A program made the position numbers and the translations under genes. This document shows, one piece after another, positions 42,425-54,668 of a stretch of 64,000 bases of DNA. The notes beneath the pieces are model-generated. The model made no database searches. It was given only the letters and a program-made list of their open reading frames with translations, and was not told where the DNA came from. How positions within the stretch are numbered: position 1 is the first letter of the stretch; each line of letters starts with the position of its first letter. Source of the DNA: Styela clava (lineage: Eukaryota; Chordata; Ascidiacea; Stolidobranchia; Styelidae); contig NC_135264.1 in NCBI RefSeq assembly GCF_964204865.1, positions 5,114,001 to 5,178,000 of the forward strand, in the 5' to 3' direction.

Positions 42425-45400
42425 ATGGCATGTCAAGTGTCACCTCGAATGCAGACAGGTACTTCAGTCTATAAAAATGATTTCAAAAAAAGAATTACTT
42501 CATCACCGTTACCAACAAGACCGCAAAATAGGCTGAGGAAGAACAGACCTCATCCTAACAAGGTAATGTTTTTTTTTATTGGTGATAAAAAATGATGAAA
42601 AATTTAATCCTCGATTATTGCCAATTTATAATAGGATTTCCCTTTTGTATGAATTTTTCTAGTAACAATAGTGCTGATATATTTTGTAAATTGATGTCTC
42701 TATCTAAATAGAGTATCCTTTTTCGATACAAACACTAAACGTCTTTATGTCCTTGCTGAGCCGGTATTATAACACAATGGGATTAATGTTATGTCAACAT
42801 CACATACATACTTATTCGTTTGTTGCCAAGACGATACTATTTATATTTATCGAAGCAGTGTTCCTATACAAATAATAAGAAGTAGGATTTAGGATTGGTC
42901 ACACTTCTAGTATCTGGATATATTAATTTTAGCTCTTTATTCATATTGCATGCTTGGTAGTTTGTAATATATACGACTAACAATTGAAAAAAGGGAACAC
43001 TGCATTTAATCGAGGGGGTCTGTCACGTTCAATAAATATCATATACAATAACACAATTACTCTTCGATCAAAAACTTCAATATGTCGTAAATATTGCTGA
43101 AAGAGGAAATACTTTCTACACATAAAAGTATTTTCTTGCAGGACGTGAGTTGCCGTAAACTTTCAGTGGGTTTTAGTGTGTATTGAAAGGTAGGTTTAGA
43201 ATTTAAAGTGAGCCCAGAAATTTCTTAAAAAATGAATTATAGGAAAAGTGTAATCAAATTTTCAGAATTTCAGATTACATAGACAAAATATTAATTTGAT
43301 TTAATGTTGTGCACATAGTTTACTATTATTTATACTTGTGAAAAGACACTTCACCTGAAACACTTACTGAAATACTATATTAATCATTTTCTATAAAAAA
43401 TGTATAAATACTATTGTAGGCATTTTGTTCAAGGAGATGAACATAAACAATTGTAATAGGGTATGGCCTAGTGGTTTAAACCTTAAAGCACCCTGAATAG
43501 GGGTGTAATAAATTGGGTAGACGATTGCGGACCCTCCAAAATATAATAGCTCCCCACATATCAGTGTAGAATCTTGTTCAGAGCGAAAGAAATTATTATA
43601 AAACTAAAATTATCAATAATATTGCAATTCTCGTTTTGTCTCATATTTTAGGATTTTCTTCTTCCATCACAAATTAACGATGGTATAGAATTACAGAAGA
43701 GAGTTCGTCGTGCAGTTCGAGAGTATCTGGATGAAATTTATTATCGTGAGGGCGATTCTAATTCATACTCACAAGCTCCTCCTCAGTTCATTCCTCCAAA
43801 AAATGACGAGGACCTAAGGCCGAGAGAAATTTTGATGCCAAAAAGTGAGATTTAATAAATATTTTGACATGTGAATTTTGGATATTTTATCCATGTTTGA
43901 AGGTTTTAATTGTTCTAGTATAAAAGATTTAATAATAATAACATGTTTTCTTTCTGCGAAATAGCAAGAATATTTTTTCTCTTGTTCAGTTGGATCATAA
44001 TTCAACTATTTTAGATAAAACAAGAGACCAAGATAAATGCTCTGTGGCCGCTTTGGGTGCTGAGGAACCTCTATAAGAAACCTTCTTCGCTCCAGACTGC
44101 CCAATATATTTTATTGTCAAATTACTCTTTCTTTCTATTATTTCATCGTAGACACTCGTGCATCGGAATTTTATCATTGTAATATTTCATATCAATGTTA
44201 CGAATTTTACTAAAATGCCAAGTTATATTAACGAAAATATTCATGTAATTATTTAAATATAATACAAAATTATTTTGCTGTAGTTGTTTGTATAAAATAT
44301 CTTTGAATATTCTGATATTATCGGTGTTATTTTAGATCAGAATATATACCGTAAATATTTATTCGAGACTTAGCATGTTTTAATTTTTTGCAGCGAGCAA
44401 CAAATTGTATCGATCATACTCACATTATCAGGATTCCTCTCCAAATTTCCAAGTTACCGGTAAGACAACTTCTTTTGCCGCTAGAGAACGGCCATCTACA
44501 GCTGTTGCAATTGAAAGATCTCCACCCGGTTATCTACAAGCAGAAAGCAAAAGAGATCGTAAGTTGAAGATAATTCCTAATTTTCGAAATTGTGAAGAGT
44601 TGAAGTTGGCCTGTCGGTAATTCTGCTGAAAGCAGGGTTGTAAGACATTATTTCATGTTTTTGGAGAGTCTGCAATCCTCTTGCGCGGTATATCATACCA
44701 TTGTATTGCACCTTGAGGTTGAGGTGATGGGCATAGACTTCGAACTTGAAATCTATGATACGCTAATCCTAGCTACCTCCCCTCGTCCTCTCTTGCTGCT
44801 ATTAAAATAAAATATTTTTGGTATTGATCTCTGCTGCAGATGTGCATATCTTATATTTTGGCAATCCAGAATTCAAACACGCAATTCAATTTGCAAAATT
44901 ATTGTTATAAATAAAGTGAATGTTCTAAATTTCATATGGTGTCTTTCAAAAACATACTATAAAACAGCAGTTATAATTGAATATTTATTTGATTTGACTT
45001 TGTTGCAAGTTCGTTTGCAATGTGCATTCTATGAGCACTCGAAATTAAAACGTACTTACCGGCACTCTCAGTTAAATGCCCTATTTGTCTTCCACTTATG
45101 TTTCACCTTGGCTCACTTGTCCCTTGCACTGTGTATTAAAAGTACTTCTCCGCCTCTTATGTATTGTTGTGCTGACAAAGAAAGGCTTCAGATACAAAAG
45201 ACTTTAATATTATCTTCAGTTTATTTTAATTGGTTTGAAATTTGAGCCTCACCTTTTCAGGCTTATGAGGTCCTCAAGACGTTATAGAGAAATCAATGGT
45301 CATCCATTACAGTACTTATATTTTGAGAGTTGGTATACATACGTCGTTGACAGTGTTATTATGTCTTGAGAATAATGATGAAATGCATTGATTTTTTGTG

Positions 45401-48400
45401 GTGCTAAATGTATTGGGAGTACAGCAGTTCTATCATGAATCCCAGATATTTGAAGTTAAAAATTCGGTACTCCCGTAGACCATAGTATGTGTACCAGGTC
45501 AGGGTTAGGCTATAATTTTCCCTATTTTAGCTCTATTACGAGTTCAGGGACTGCCTGTGTTAGCCAAGTGAACACGCCTTGCCGATAGGTTTCAGTCCCT
45601 TTTACACAACTTGATGTTGAAATTAGTTACCTCCATATTGGTAAAAATACTTCTGGGGCGCCAAAAATCCAGTCAAATTGAGTTTTAAATCTGGACATTT
45701 TTATAGATTTTGAATAATTGAAAATTGAAATGACAGTTTCTAAAATTTATTAGTATTTTTCAGAAATGTGTCAAAAACGGTTCGATTTTCAACATTGTAA
45801 AAATATGTTCTGAAATAATTATTGATAGGATTAATTTTTCCTATTTATCTGAGGGGAGAGGAAAGTTGATAAGATGCTTTAATCATGTGGTTACCAGTCT
45901 ATGTTGGGTATCAATTAGTTAAACCAATTGCCTGTTTCAAAAGCATGGACTTGAAAAATTTATGACTTTGAAAATATCTCGATTATGGTCATTGACAGTT
46001 TTAGATAAGTTCAGAATTATTATGTAAATACTCATTTTGCCAACATGAGTAATCACAATTCAATTTGAAGTATAGAGATGAGATATATATCTCAGAACAT
46101 GTACTGGTGTAAAATCTCAGAACATGTACTCCCACAAACGACATTGGTCTAAATGTGTGAACCACAGGTTCTAGGTTAGTTATTGGTGAAGCTATGTCAG
46201 ATCGTATTATTCTGTTTCAAATGATAATTTGTTCCCCTAATATGCGATGAAAATTTCTCTCAAATGGCAGAAGTTTTATAAACATAGTTTAGAAACATGG
46301 TATTTCACAAAGATAAACCAGACCTGATGGTCTGGAAGACTGTGCAAGGTCCACCTAAGTTATCCACTTTAATGATGAAAAAAGCTAGAAAGATGGCTGA
46401 TACTGATTTTACATTGCCACAAATAAGTAAGTTTTCTGCTATTCTCTGATTAACTACCTAATTAAACAATAAAGAAAATCGAAAGAATCAATATGTTTCA
46501 GGTTCTGTGAGAATAAGGCAAGAGGTTGAAGACAAACATAGAATTCAGACGGCGAGTCCTCAACCAAAAAAGTGGCAAAGAATAAGTTCTGCCGTTCCCA
46601 CGCAGAAGAAATCACTTTGGACAAAGTAAGTAATTCTTAAAACATATACAATATCTTCTGGTTCCATCTTTCAGATTTATGCTGTTTAGATCAATATATC
46701 CTTGCATATAAGCCGACCACATAAAACGGCCCAAAAATGATGAATCTATAAAAAATTCTCATATAAGCCCCGACCCTACAAATCGTAACGAGTTTTAGCT
46801 GTCGGAAGTAAGTTAGCATAATGTCATGTCGTTTGAGTGCGATCAGAGTTATGCTCGTATAAACCAAATTTTAGTGCGTTTAGCATTATGCATGTATATG
46901 CCGACCCCTTAGTTAGTAACCCCTTAACTAGTAACGCGCACCTACTGAATTAGAAACAAACAATCACTGTATTATTAATTAATATTTCTTCTTGGGTTTT
47001 TGTATGGATTTCAGATTGAAATTAAATAATTGCGGTAACTGATATTTGAATTAAAAATTTAAAACTGTGAATTTTGATTTAAGGGTCAAGTTTTATTTTA
47101 CAGTCCGACTCATACAAAGCGAGCATTGTCTGCGCCACCTACTCAAGGATATTCATATTATAAACAATCTACTGGTAATAACAATACCAAAGCTATGTAT
47201 AAACCAGTACAAGATAAACTCAGTGCTTGGGCAGAAACTGCAAATGATTATGGTGAGCTATGTTTTAATATAATTTTCCATGTCGATATGTGAAATCAGA
47301 ACAAGCAATTAATGATATATAGGTATTGGAAAGTACTATGTACTGTAATATTATACGATTAAAATGATGCACTGCATTTTTTTTATAAGCTGAATTTCTT
47401 TTATTCACACTAATCTGGGGTGTATAATCTCGATACAGGAGGGCCAGATACAAATAACTGAGTGAAACCGCAGGCCGCACCTCTATTTAGGCTCTCTAGT
47501 AATTGCAGCCTTGCAGGCACAAAAATTTTGGTTATTTATCTTATGACTAGGGATGTAAGTTTCGAATAGTTTGTTTTCGAATCAAATTCCGAACCGGAAT
47601 GTCTCGATTCAAATATTTCCGAATCTGATTCTATTTAGTATAACATCTCATTATTGGTAACTTCCTTTAAATTTGGAAGAACTATACCTCAAAGTGTGAT
47701 AAAATATCAATATAGAACTTGAAGAATGAGTCATGTTAATAGAAAAACACATTGAATGAATGCATCAACTACATAATATATTGAAAAAAAATATTTTTGT
47801 TACATAGAGGTACACTCAGTTATATTTGCTTATCACATAAATTTATGTTCGCAACCAATACCGGATGTATAGTGATCGTTTCTTCCAAAATTAACTCCTC
47901 ATCCAAATGATAAACGCCAGTTAAACATGCGTTAGTAGCGCTTGTGCCGTGATTTAAAAAAAAGCAAATGATAGCAAGGGAAAAATTGCAGACCTATACT
48001 TTAAATGAGGAATAATGTTGTTATTATAATGACGTTACATAGGTAATTAAAAAAAAAAACATTTATATATTGTCGTATTTGTAAAACTTCGTAACATATT
48101 AAATAGACTAAAAAATTGAAAAAAAAAACATTGGTTCCTCTAAAGCTTTAACTCATATGGAATACTCGCAAATGTTACGACTTGGGAACGCTGTAAACGT
48201 AGGGGAAATAAACGCTTTTGGTCGATGATGAGACGAAATATAACAACCCCTGAATTTTAAGACTTGGGAACGCTGTAAACGTAGAGAAAACGAACGCTTT
48301 TGGTCGATTATGAGACTGTGCAATCGCCGCATGTTATCTAAATTATCATTATTTTTAAAATAGAATCAAGACGTTTTTTCCTAAATGGCTTCGATTCAAT

Positions 48401-50338
48401 TCGAATTGGAGTTGATTTGAATCGCTTCGATTCGAAATTCTGAAACTTACATCCCTACTTATGACATGCGTTGTTCGCTTTGCACAAGCTAGCTGGATTG
48501 GAATTACGCTCACGTACCAGACTGAACTGAATTAATACCTCGTTGCGCGGTTCACTCACCATTCAAAATTGGCACAGAGAAGTGCCAATTTTGAATGGTG
48601 AGTGAACCGCGCAACGAGGTATTAATTTAGTTCAGTCTGTTCGCTATTTAAAAAAATGAAAAATATTCGATATTATTTTTTTTTTTAGAGAAACAAGTTG
48701 TGTATAATCTGCTCAACAAAGCTGCAAAACCGAATGAGGGACCACCTACTACTCCACCCTCACCTCAGGAAGCTTACCATTTACTTATGAGAGCAAAAAG
48801 TGTTCCTGCTCATCAACAAATCCCTCAAGATGAGAAAATTGCACCATGGTCACCATACTTTAATAATTTGAGAAGACAACAAAATAAACAAAGGAATTTG
48901 AATAGTGCGCCGGTCAAAAAATTATACGGTCGGTTCGGTTTTCCTACGTCCATTTTCACCAATTAATATTTGTATACAGACTAAGATTATAATGCTCATA
49001 AAAATGGCATTTTTGTGACATCAGATTACTAATTTTGATTTTCTTTGTGAAGTCTCAGTTTTAAAAAAAAATTGACGGTCGAGAGGTTAAAGACTTATTT
49101 TGGCATCACATATTACACATCTCGGATAAAAATCTCATGCCACCCACAACCCACTCCACCCCAAGTGTAATAAATTGGGTAAGCTATGCTGAATCGGGTC
49201 TAGAAATGGTTAGGTTGAAAATCCAGGAGAGACGATTCTGTATGAATTACTGCAAAGCTTTTCGCTGGTGTAAGCTGGTTCACGTAACCACTCGTTGTGG
49301 CTTCTCTGTTGCAACGTATTGAAACTACGTGCCGATGTTGACCTCTAACCTCTTCTTGGATGTTTCCCTAGTAAATGCGCAACTTTTTCTTAGGTCTTGT
49401 TCCGAATGCTACTCAATATCCTCCTCGAGACCAGAGAATATATCGATTACCAGGACAAGATATGAGAGTTCCTGGAAATCCAGCAGATGAAAAAGAATTG
49501 AAAGAATATTTGAGCAAAATAGCTAAGTAAATGATTTTAACCTACTTTTTTCACTTTCATTGTTATCAACCATGATTTTCTGATTTTTATGTAAGATTTT
49601 TAAACAATTTTCTGTCAAACCTAACTATATGGCCTCCAACAGGGTGACTCAAAAACAATGGAGGCAACCAGAAAAGAAGTATCTAATAGCTCCAATGCAT
49701 AGTTATCCAAATACGCAAGGAACTAAGGATAAAGACTATAAGGTGACGTATGATCAAAAACAACCATTGAATGAAATGTATAAATAAATTACCTGCTATT
49801 CTAGTGACTTTGAAATACAATGCTTATTGATTGTCAGTTTTTTTTCAGTTCATTATAGTAAAGTGCAAGACGCTGTAGCAACATGGTTTCCCCTGAACCA
49901 ACTATACTGGATAAAATCAATTTTTTAGCTAGCAGTCAGTTCTGACATATTTTTATCCTGCATTGTATTCGGAAAGACCTATGAAATCAATTCTTTGCTC
50001 AATAGATAAACTTTGTGATTCTTTTTTATTTACCAATAAAATTCAAATCGTTCTGTTCAATTGCCCATATTTTTCATATTTTACGCTACTTAAATTTTGC
50101 TATATTTTCAAAAGTAGAATCTAAATTTATTTTCCTAAACTCCTTTTATTTCTGTATTTCATGCGTAAAAAATAAATAGTATAAAAGTATTTTTCTTCTT
50201 CTTTAGTGCGATGTCAGTTTCTTCCAGTCTGTGCGAGCTCCATTCAAAAGTCATTTCATTATTCATCCAGATTTTACTTCAGAAAATTTTATTCAAAAGA
50301 AAAGAGCTGATCAAATGGTTTCACACATTCGCTATTAA
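42425..50338 (+). CDS. Unrecognised basic, Pro-rich protein, ten exons, 495 residues
   Basis: Exons inferred from splice sites and frame: 42425-42562, 43652-43844, 44394-44558, 46313-46426, 46502-46625, 47104-47252, 48689-48928, 49394-49526, 49643-49742, 50207-50338. They total 1488 nt with all phases consistent. The donor at 48928 (TACG|gtcggt) is weak; 48937 is an alternative in the same phase. Reading through the ninth donor gives an alternative end at 49787. The protein is rich in Lys, Pro, Gln and Tyr. Visible blocks include QKRVRRAVREYLDEIYYREG, PPKLSTLMMKKARKMADTD, WAETANDYEKQVVYNLLNK, a Pro run (GPPTTPPSPQEAYHLLMRAK) and PFKSHFIIHPDF at the end. No signal peptide, membrane helix or enzyme motif is seen. 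I do not recognise it; a cytoskeletal or ciliary role would only be a guess from its composition. Confidence 0.75.
43468..43525 (+). repeat. SINE-like repeat (family E), copy 2
   Basis: GGTATGGCCTAGTGGTTTAA resembles a tRNA A-box region and is followed by GGGGTGTAATAAATTGGGTA, the family E tail. The B-box part is missing. It lies in intron 1 of the 495-residue gene. Confidence 0.5.
45466..45663 (-). repeat. Repeat family A, copy 5
   Basis: Starts GGTACTCCCGTAGACC, contains GTGTACCAGGTCAGGGTTAG and TGTTAGCCAAGTGAACACGC, and ends ATACTTCTGGGGCGCCA. It lies in intron 3 of the 495-residue gene. Confidence 0.8.
47548..48457. mobile_element. 910-bp hAT element with perfect 8-bp target duplication and 16-bp TIRs
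   Basis: Perfect terminal inverted repeats TAGGGATGTAAGTTTC. Perfect 8-bp flanks CTTATGAC (47540-47547 and 48458-48465). TTCGAATC-type motifs repeat just inside both ends. The interior has a two-copy tandem block (ACTTGGGAACGCTGTAAACG near 48178 and 48260). No transposase. It lies in intron 6 of the 495-residue gene and looks young. Confidence 0.93.
48518..48639. repeat. Near-perfect 58-bp inverted repeat (hairpin)
   Basis: The left arm 48518-48575 and right arm 48582-48639 are reverse complements at 57 of 58 positions, with a 6-base loop AGAGAA. The single difference would be a G-U pair in RNA. It lies in an intron, so the pre-mRNA would carry this stem. It starts CAGACTGAACTGAATTAATA. No clear target duplication. 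Confidence 0.95.
49140..49185 (+). repeat. SINE-like repeat tail (family E), copy 3
   Basis: CACTCCACCCCAAGTGTAATAAATTGGGTAAGC carries the family E tail seen at 43504 and, reversed, at 32640. It lies in intron 7 of the 495-residue gene. Confidence 0.5.
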
Positions 50339-51609
50339 AAATTTAGATAATTTAGAATAAGAGTTCAAAAAATTGTTTCAATTTGAAGATTCTGAGGAGA
50401 ATACAAATAAAAAAATCTTACGGTAAACATGATTCCACTCGAAGATATGTTTATGATGTCACACTCCATTATTTACAACTTTTCTAATTGAATCGATATC
50501 TTTTTATCTTATAAAAGCAATTTTGAATTGCAAGTTGTTGCAAAAATTTTTTGAGGTTTTCCCAACTAGCTTAGTTGTCACTGTATCATTATTGTATTAA
50601 CACATTATATTTGAATTACTGTAGACAACAACACAATAAATGCACTTTGCACTTTTTTTATTTCTTTTTTTACCATCTCATTTTATTATTTTTCTTCTTA
50701 GCTTGTTAATTTGTGTATAGTGCCAAAAAATCTGTTAAGACATTTATGTGCACCATCAGCTTAGTCTTGTTCTCCACATTCTCATAGGAAATATTCCTAT
50801 TTTCTCTTACTTATAGATTTTAGAATGTTTTCTCATATTTACTTTTTTATTTAATGCCCTTTGATTTTTTTTAAATTTCTGTAAACTTCCTGCTGTAATT
50901 TTGACGTAATTAAAATGAGATTCGAATGACTTGATATTATTGTTGTTACTAAGGGGTGTAGTCTGCATATGTTCTTGAAACTTAGACACAACCAGTGAAT
51001 CACTTTTGAATTTAATGGTTGGGCGCGTAGTGGCGGAACTACAAATTAATCTCGGAACATAATTTGTCAATGATCGACGTCTCGCACGCATAGAGCAGCT
51101 AGTGGAAGTCGATTGGATAAGAGCCAATACTTCAACTATCAGTGAATAGTACGTAGAATACGAATTATCCTGTGGGAGAGGAAAGTCGATAAGACAGCAT
51201 AATCATATGGCGAACCACGTCCTCTCGTCCGGCCACCAGTCCATGTCATAGTCAAGTTTTTTTTCCCCATTCAGTAAAAAATAAGATACGAAATCAACAA
51301 AATACAAAACTGAAAACACATTTACTGGCAAAGGGAAGTAGCGGGGAACCAGGAATGGTCATCAAGCAGCGACACCATGTCGGGTATGAAAATTGTTAAC
51401 CCACTGTTTGATCCAGATTTATGGACTCGAATGAATTATACATTCAACGCAACATGTATTGGGGATATGGACGAAATAACCTAATTCCAATACGTTTCCG
51501 TTGAGTTAGGAAAGCCCGCCCAAACATTTGTAATCTGAGAGAGATTTTAGGATATGATTGTATTCAATGACACATTTTCATCAACACCACGCGACGGAGC
51601 TCGACGGAT
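50339..51609. other. Intergenic stretch, mostly unrecognised
   Basis: 3' flank of the 495-residue gene (a hexamer AATAAA near 50635 may be its poly(A) signal), then no coding signal. A copy of the GAAAGTCGATAAGAC repeat lies at 51165-51260. Confidence 0.45.
51165..51260 (+). repeat. Repeat with GAAAGTCGATAAGAC core (part of family D)
   Basis: GAGGAAAGTCGATAAGAC, then CGAACCAC and CACCAGTCC, match 14034-14110 in order; a third copy is at 45851-45925. Confidence 0.6.
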
Positions 51610-51631
51610 TTGATGTTTTCAACTATAATTG

Positions 51632-52312
51632 GACACGTTAGTGGACATAACGATTGTTTTGGTATTTTTGTTGTTCTTGTTCTTATTTGTCTTCTTCTTG
51701 GTATCGTTATGAAAAAATCGCTTTTCTCGTTGATTACTGGACCAATGGACCTTTCCCCGAGCATCGACTTCCTTGTTTACTTCGTAACATTGGCCAATCA
51801 GCAAGATGCAAAAAGTGACTAACAATGCCCCCTTTTCGCATCCGCTCAGACACTTTTCTCACTCAGACAGATTTTCAAGCGTGATTGTAAACATTACCTC
51901 GTTTTCGCGTTTTTGGACTCTATTCGTTAGTTTTTAGTTGTGTTTTGGGAACTTAAATAAAAATCAGATAATTCAATGATCACTCTGTCTTTCTAGGAGT
52001 TTTAATTTAATTGCAGTAATGAAAATTAGTGTAGAAATAGCTGTGATAGACTAGCCTGAAATTCTTTACCGGTACTTTTAAACAACAGATTGTTGTATGC
52101 GATGAATCATAATGATGGTTTGGAACACATACCCCATTTTACAGACGCCAACTCGCAAAAGCACTCTTAAAATAGCCTTGACAATTTTGCAATGGTAAAA
52201 TATAGGAAGAATTTTCCGAGGGTCAAAGGTCGGGGAAAGGTCCATTGCTTTGAAATTTTCAGTGAGTAAAGATTATATTTTTCCCCAGAAGGCTATTACT
52301 TTTATTTATTCT
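51632..52312 (+). repeat. Duplicated segment, copy 1, split by a MITE
   Basis: The outer parts (51632-51746 and 52244-52312) match a continuous ~170 bp segment at 52983-53150. Shared landmarks are TGGACATAACGAT, CGCTTTTCTC, TACTGGACCAA, TGCTTTGAAATTTTCAGTG and CCAGAAGGCTATTACTTTT. Confidence 0.85.
51747..52243. mobile_element. 497-bp MITE with 14-bp TIRs, filled site beside an empty site
   Basis: Terminal inverted repeats GGACCTTTCCCCGA. The second copy of the host segment reads straight through (GGACCAATTGCTTTG at 53077-53093), so it is the unoccupied site. Comparing the two gives a 2-bp duplication, AT (51745-51746 and 52244-52245). The interior has no transposase, though a frame at 51610-51822 reads through the left end. 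Confidence 0.88.
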
Positions 52313-52429
52313 TAAATTTTATATGAATCCTATGAGATATGATATTTCATACAAAATTTCGCGGTATTTATTTTTACTCATGGGAACACTGTTTTACACT
52401 TATTTCAAGCGGTTTCGCGATCGATTGTC

Positions 52430-52960
52430 TTGCTCAGTACTACAGCTACTGTAGGTCGGTACTGGTAAGTTGCCATACCGGTACCGTAACGCAGTGAAAT
52501 TGACTTATTCCTTCCGCGGTATTACTAATGCTGCAATGCAAGTTTTATAGCCTATCGTATGCGGAACGGAATATCAGACCTACAGGTTCGGTACCGGTAC
52601 TGGTAGCTCAGTACGTAAGTACGATACTGGTACTGGTGCCGGTACCGGTGTCTTACCACAATGAAATTACCGTAACTTATTCTTTCACGGTCCTACCAGT
52701 GCAGTAATGCAAGCGTTGTAGCACTTGTAGCCTACTATATTTGTTTATTTTGATGAGAGTCTACTGGAAACAACATAAAATTTGAAAGGGAAGAATTGTT
52801 CTGTGATCAATTATCTGTCCTAAAGTGTAAACAACATAAAATTTGCAAGGGAACAGTGTTCTGTGATCAATTACCGTATATGGCCTACAGTGTACAGGTA
52901 AGATGCTGGCTGACTGCTAACTCAGTACCGCACCTACGTTAGGTACCGGTACCGCCGTGA
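52430..52960. repeat. CCGGTACC-rich tract with small tandem duplications
   Basis: Dense GGTACCGGTAC motifs. A ~65 bp tandem copy (ACAACATAAAATTTG near 52772 and 52837) and a ~170 bp diverged duplication (52455-52555 against 52630-52735) are visible. Confidence 0.65.
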
Positions 52961-52982
52961 ATTCATCTCTCATCTCTTTGTT

Positions 52983-53150
52983 GGACACGTAGTGGACATA
53001 ACGATCGTTTCAATATTATGTTGTTGTTGTTGTTCTGTGACACGTTTTTAAAAGGTCGCTTTTCTCTTCGAATACTGGACCAATTGCTTTGAAATTTTCA
53101 GTGGTTAAAGATAAAAATTTTCTCCAGAAGGCTATTACTTTTTTTTTCGC
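52983..53150 (+). repeat. Duplicated segment, copy 2 (empty site)
   Basis: Continuous counterpart of 51632-52312 lacking the 497-bp MITE. Confidence 0.85.
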
Positions 53151-53223
53151 TATGAGTTCATCAAAATTATGTGACTCTACGTGTCCATATATTTGAGCGT
53201 AGCTCTCTTGTTATCTGTCAAAT

Positions 53224-53463
53224 CAATGACATTAAACAACATGATAGGCAACTCTGACGTCACTCCATAAGACTACAGGCAAAACATTGTATTTCATGAT
53301 ACGCTCCAATGCACATATTTCTCGTCGCCTTTCGCGTCCGTTTTCCCAATGACATTAAACAACATGATAGGCAACTCTGACGTCACTCCATAAGGCTACA
53401 GGCAAAAGATTGTATTTCATGATACGCTCCAATGCACATATTTCTCGTCGCCTTTCGCGACCG
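53224..53463. repeat. Duplicated left terminal repeat (2 x ~123 bp)
   Basis: CAATGACATTAAACAACATG through GTCGCCTTTCGCG occurs twice in tandem. Each copy is an inverted, diverged match to 56990-57144 and 60700-60844 (for example ACGCTCCAATGCACATA in inverted orientation). Confidence 0.88.
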
Positions 53464-53640
53464 TTTTCCGCTCGCTTTTGCTACTCGGCGTTTTCTTTAC
53501 GTGTAGTACCTGCCTTTTTGCGCCTGTAACAAAAGAAAATAATCCTTATATCTAAGAAGTTTTGCTCACTTGGAAAGCTGGAATTGCAGACAAGCTGCGA
53601 AGAGTAATTCTGCACATCATAGACGTTTTTTTTTATCAGA

Positions 53641-53712
53641 GAAGATTACAAACGCGATAGCGTAAAGATATGTTTGGAACATTTTGCAGATAATGACAAA
53701 GTTCAAAGTTAA
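53641..53712 (+). pseudogene. THAP zinc-finger C-terminal fragment (unit A)
   Basis: 24 codons reading EDYKRDSVKICLEHFADNDK and a stop. The ICxEHFxxxD pattern is the last Cys-His part of the C2CH THAP domain found in P-element and THAP9 transposases. A possible acceptor (TTTTTATCAG) lies just upstream. The upstream Cys pair was not located. Confidence 0.6.
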
Positions 53713-54668
53713 TAATTTTAATGTTTGCGCTTGAACATTGAAATTTCATTTAAAGAGCATACAAAACATACAAAACAGCAAAACTGTTTTTACTTCTTTT
53801 TACGGTGCTGTGATACAATTCCATAACACAATGTTTGCACCTATCGAACTGCTTGTTTTAGTAGGTGAATTTCTTAGACATATTACATATTCAGCTAATC
53901 GTAGGTAACATTTCTGGTACATAATGCCCCGTAGATAGGTTTGTGTCTAAATTTAGCTCATAGCTCACTAATTAATATTATCTTCGATGCAGGTGGTTGC
54001 AGGGCTAAATTCAACTTTCAGCCTTACCGATCACCTGACAATGCTCATTTAGTTTGGCTCGAGCAAGTCCTCTTGAAAGACTTGTGTGAATGGGAACTAC
54101 CTATATGTTTTGCCTTCACCCGATTTTAGGAGAAAATTTATTCTGAGGGATTTCGCATATAATTCTCATTGATTGTTGGCTGTTTATAATTTCTATTAAT
54201 TGTGAATTCTGATTATAACAAAAAGTTAAAAAAATTTTTACGTAATTTACTGGCACCTTTTCCTTGTCAATACTCGAAGATGAGGTAATAAACAAGACAA
54301 TACATTTATGTCATCTGGAAGCAAAATATGCACACTAATTAAAAGTTTGACACATTGAGATAATACACCATGACAGAAAATACAAGTTAAAGATGTATAT
54401 GACCATCACATGGTAATTAAAATTAAAAAAATAATAATAGGGGCTGTGGAGTATGGAAAGTTCAAGACAAAGAAAAGAACAAAAGTTCATAGCTCATAAA
54501 CTCCCAATTTTGCCCCCATTGCTTTGTGAGGGCCAATATATTCCGAGTGGGTGAATTGGTTTACCTTTATGATAGCAACGATTTTGTATTTAATATAGCG
54601 AGATTTTTTTCAATTTATTTAAAGTGATATTATTTCCCAAAGCAATGCTTGAATCGTGTAGAGTAGAT

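Noticed and set aside
53941..54129. 62-codon frame repeated at 57589-57783
   Set aside because: The two match because of the 3.7 kb duplication. Frames are only partly kept and no domain is recognised, so not annotated as a gene.
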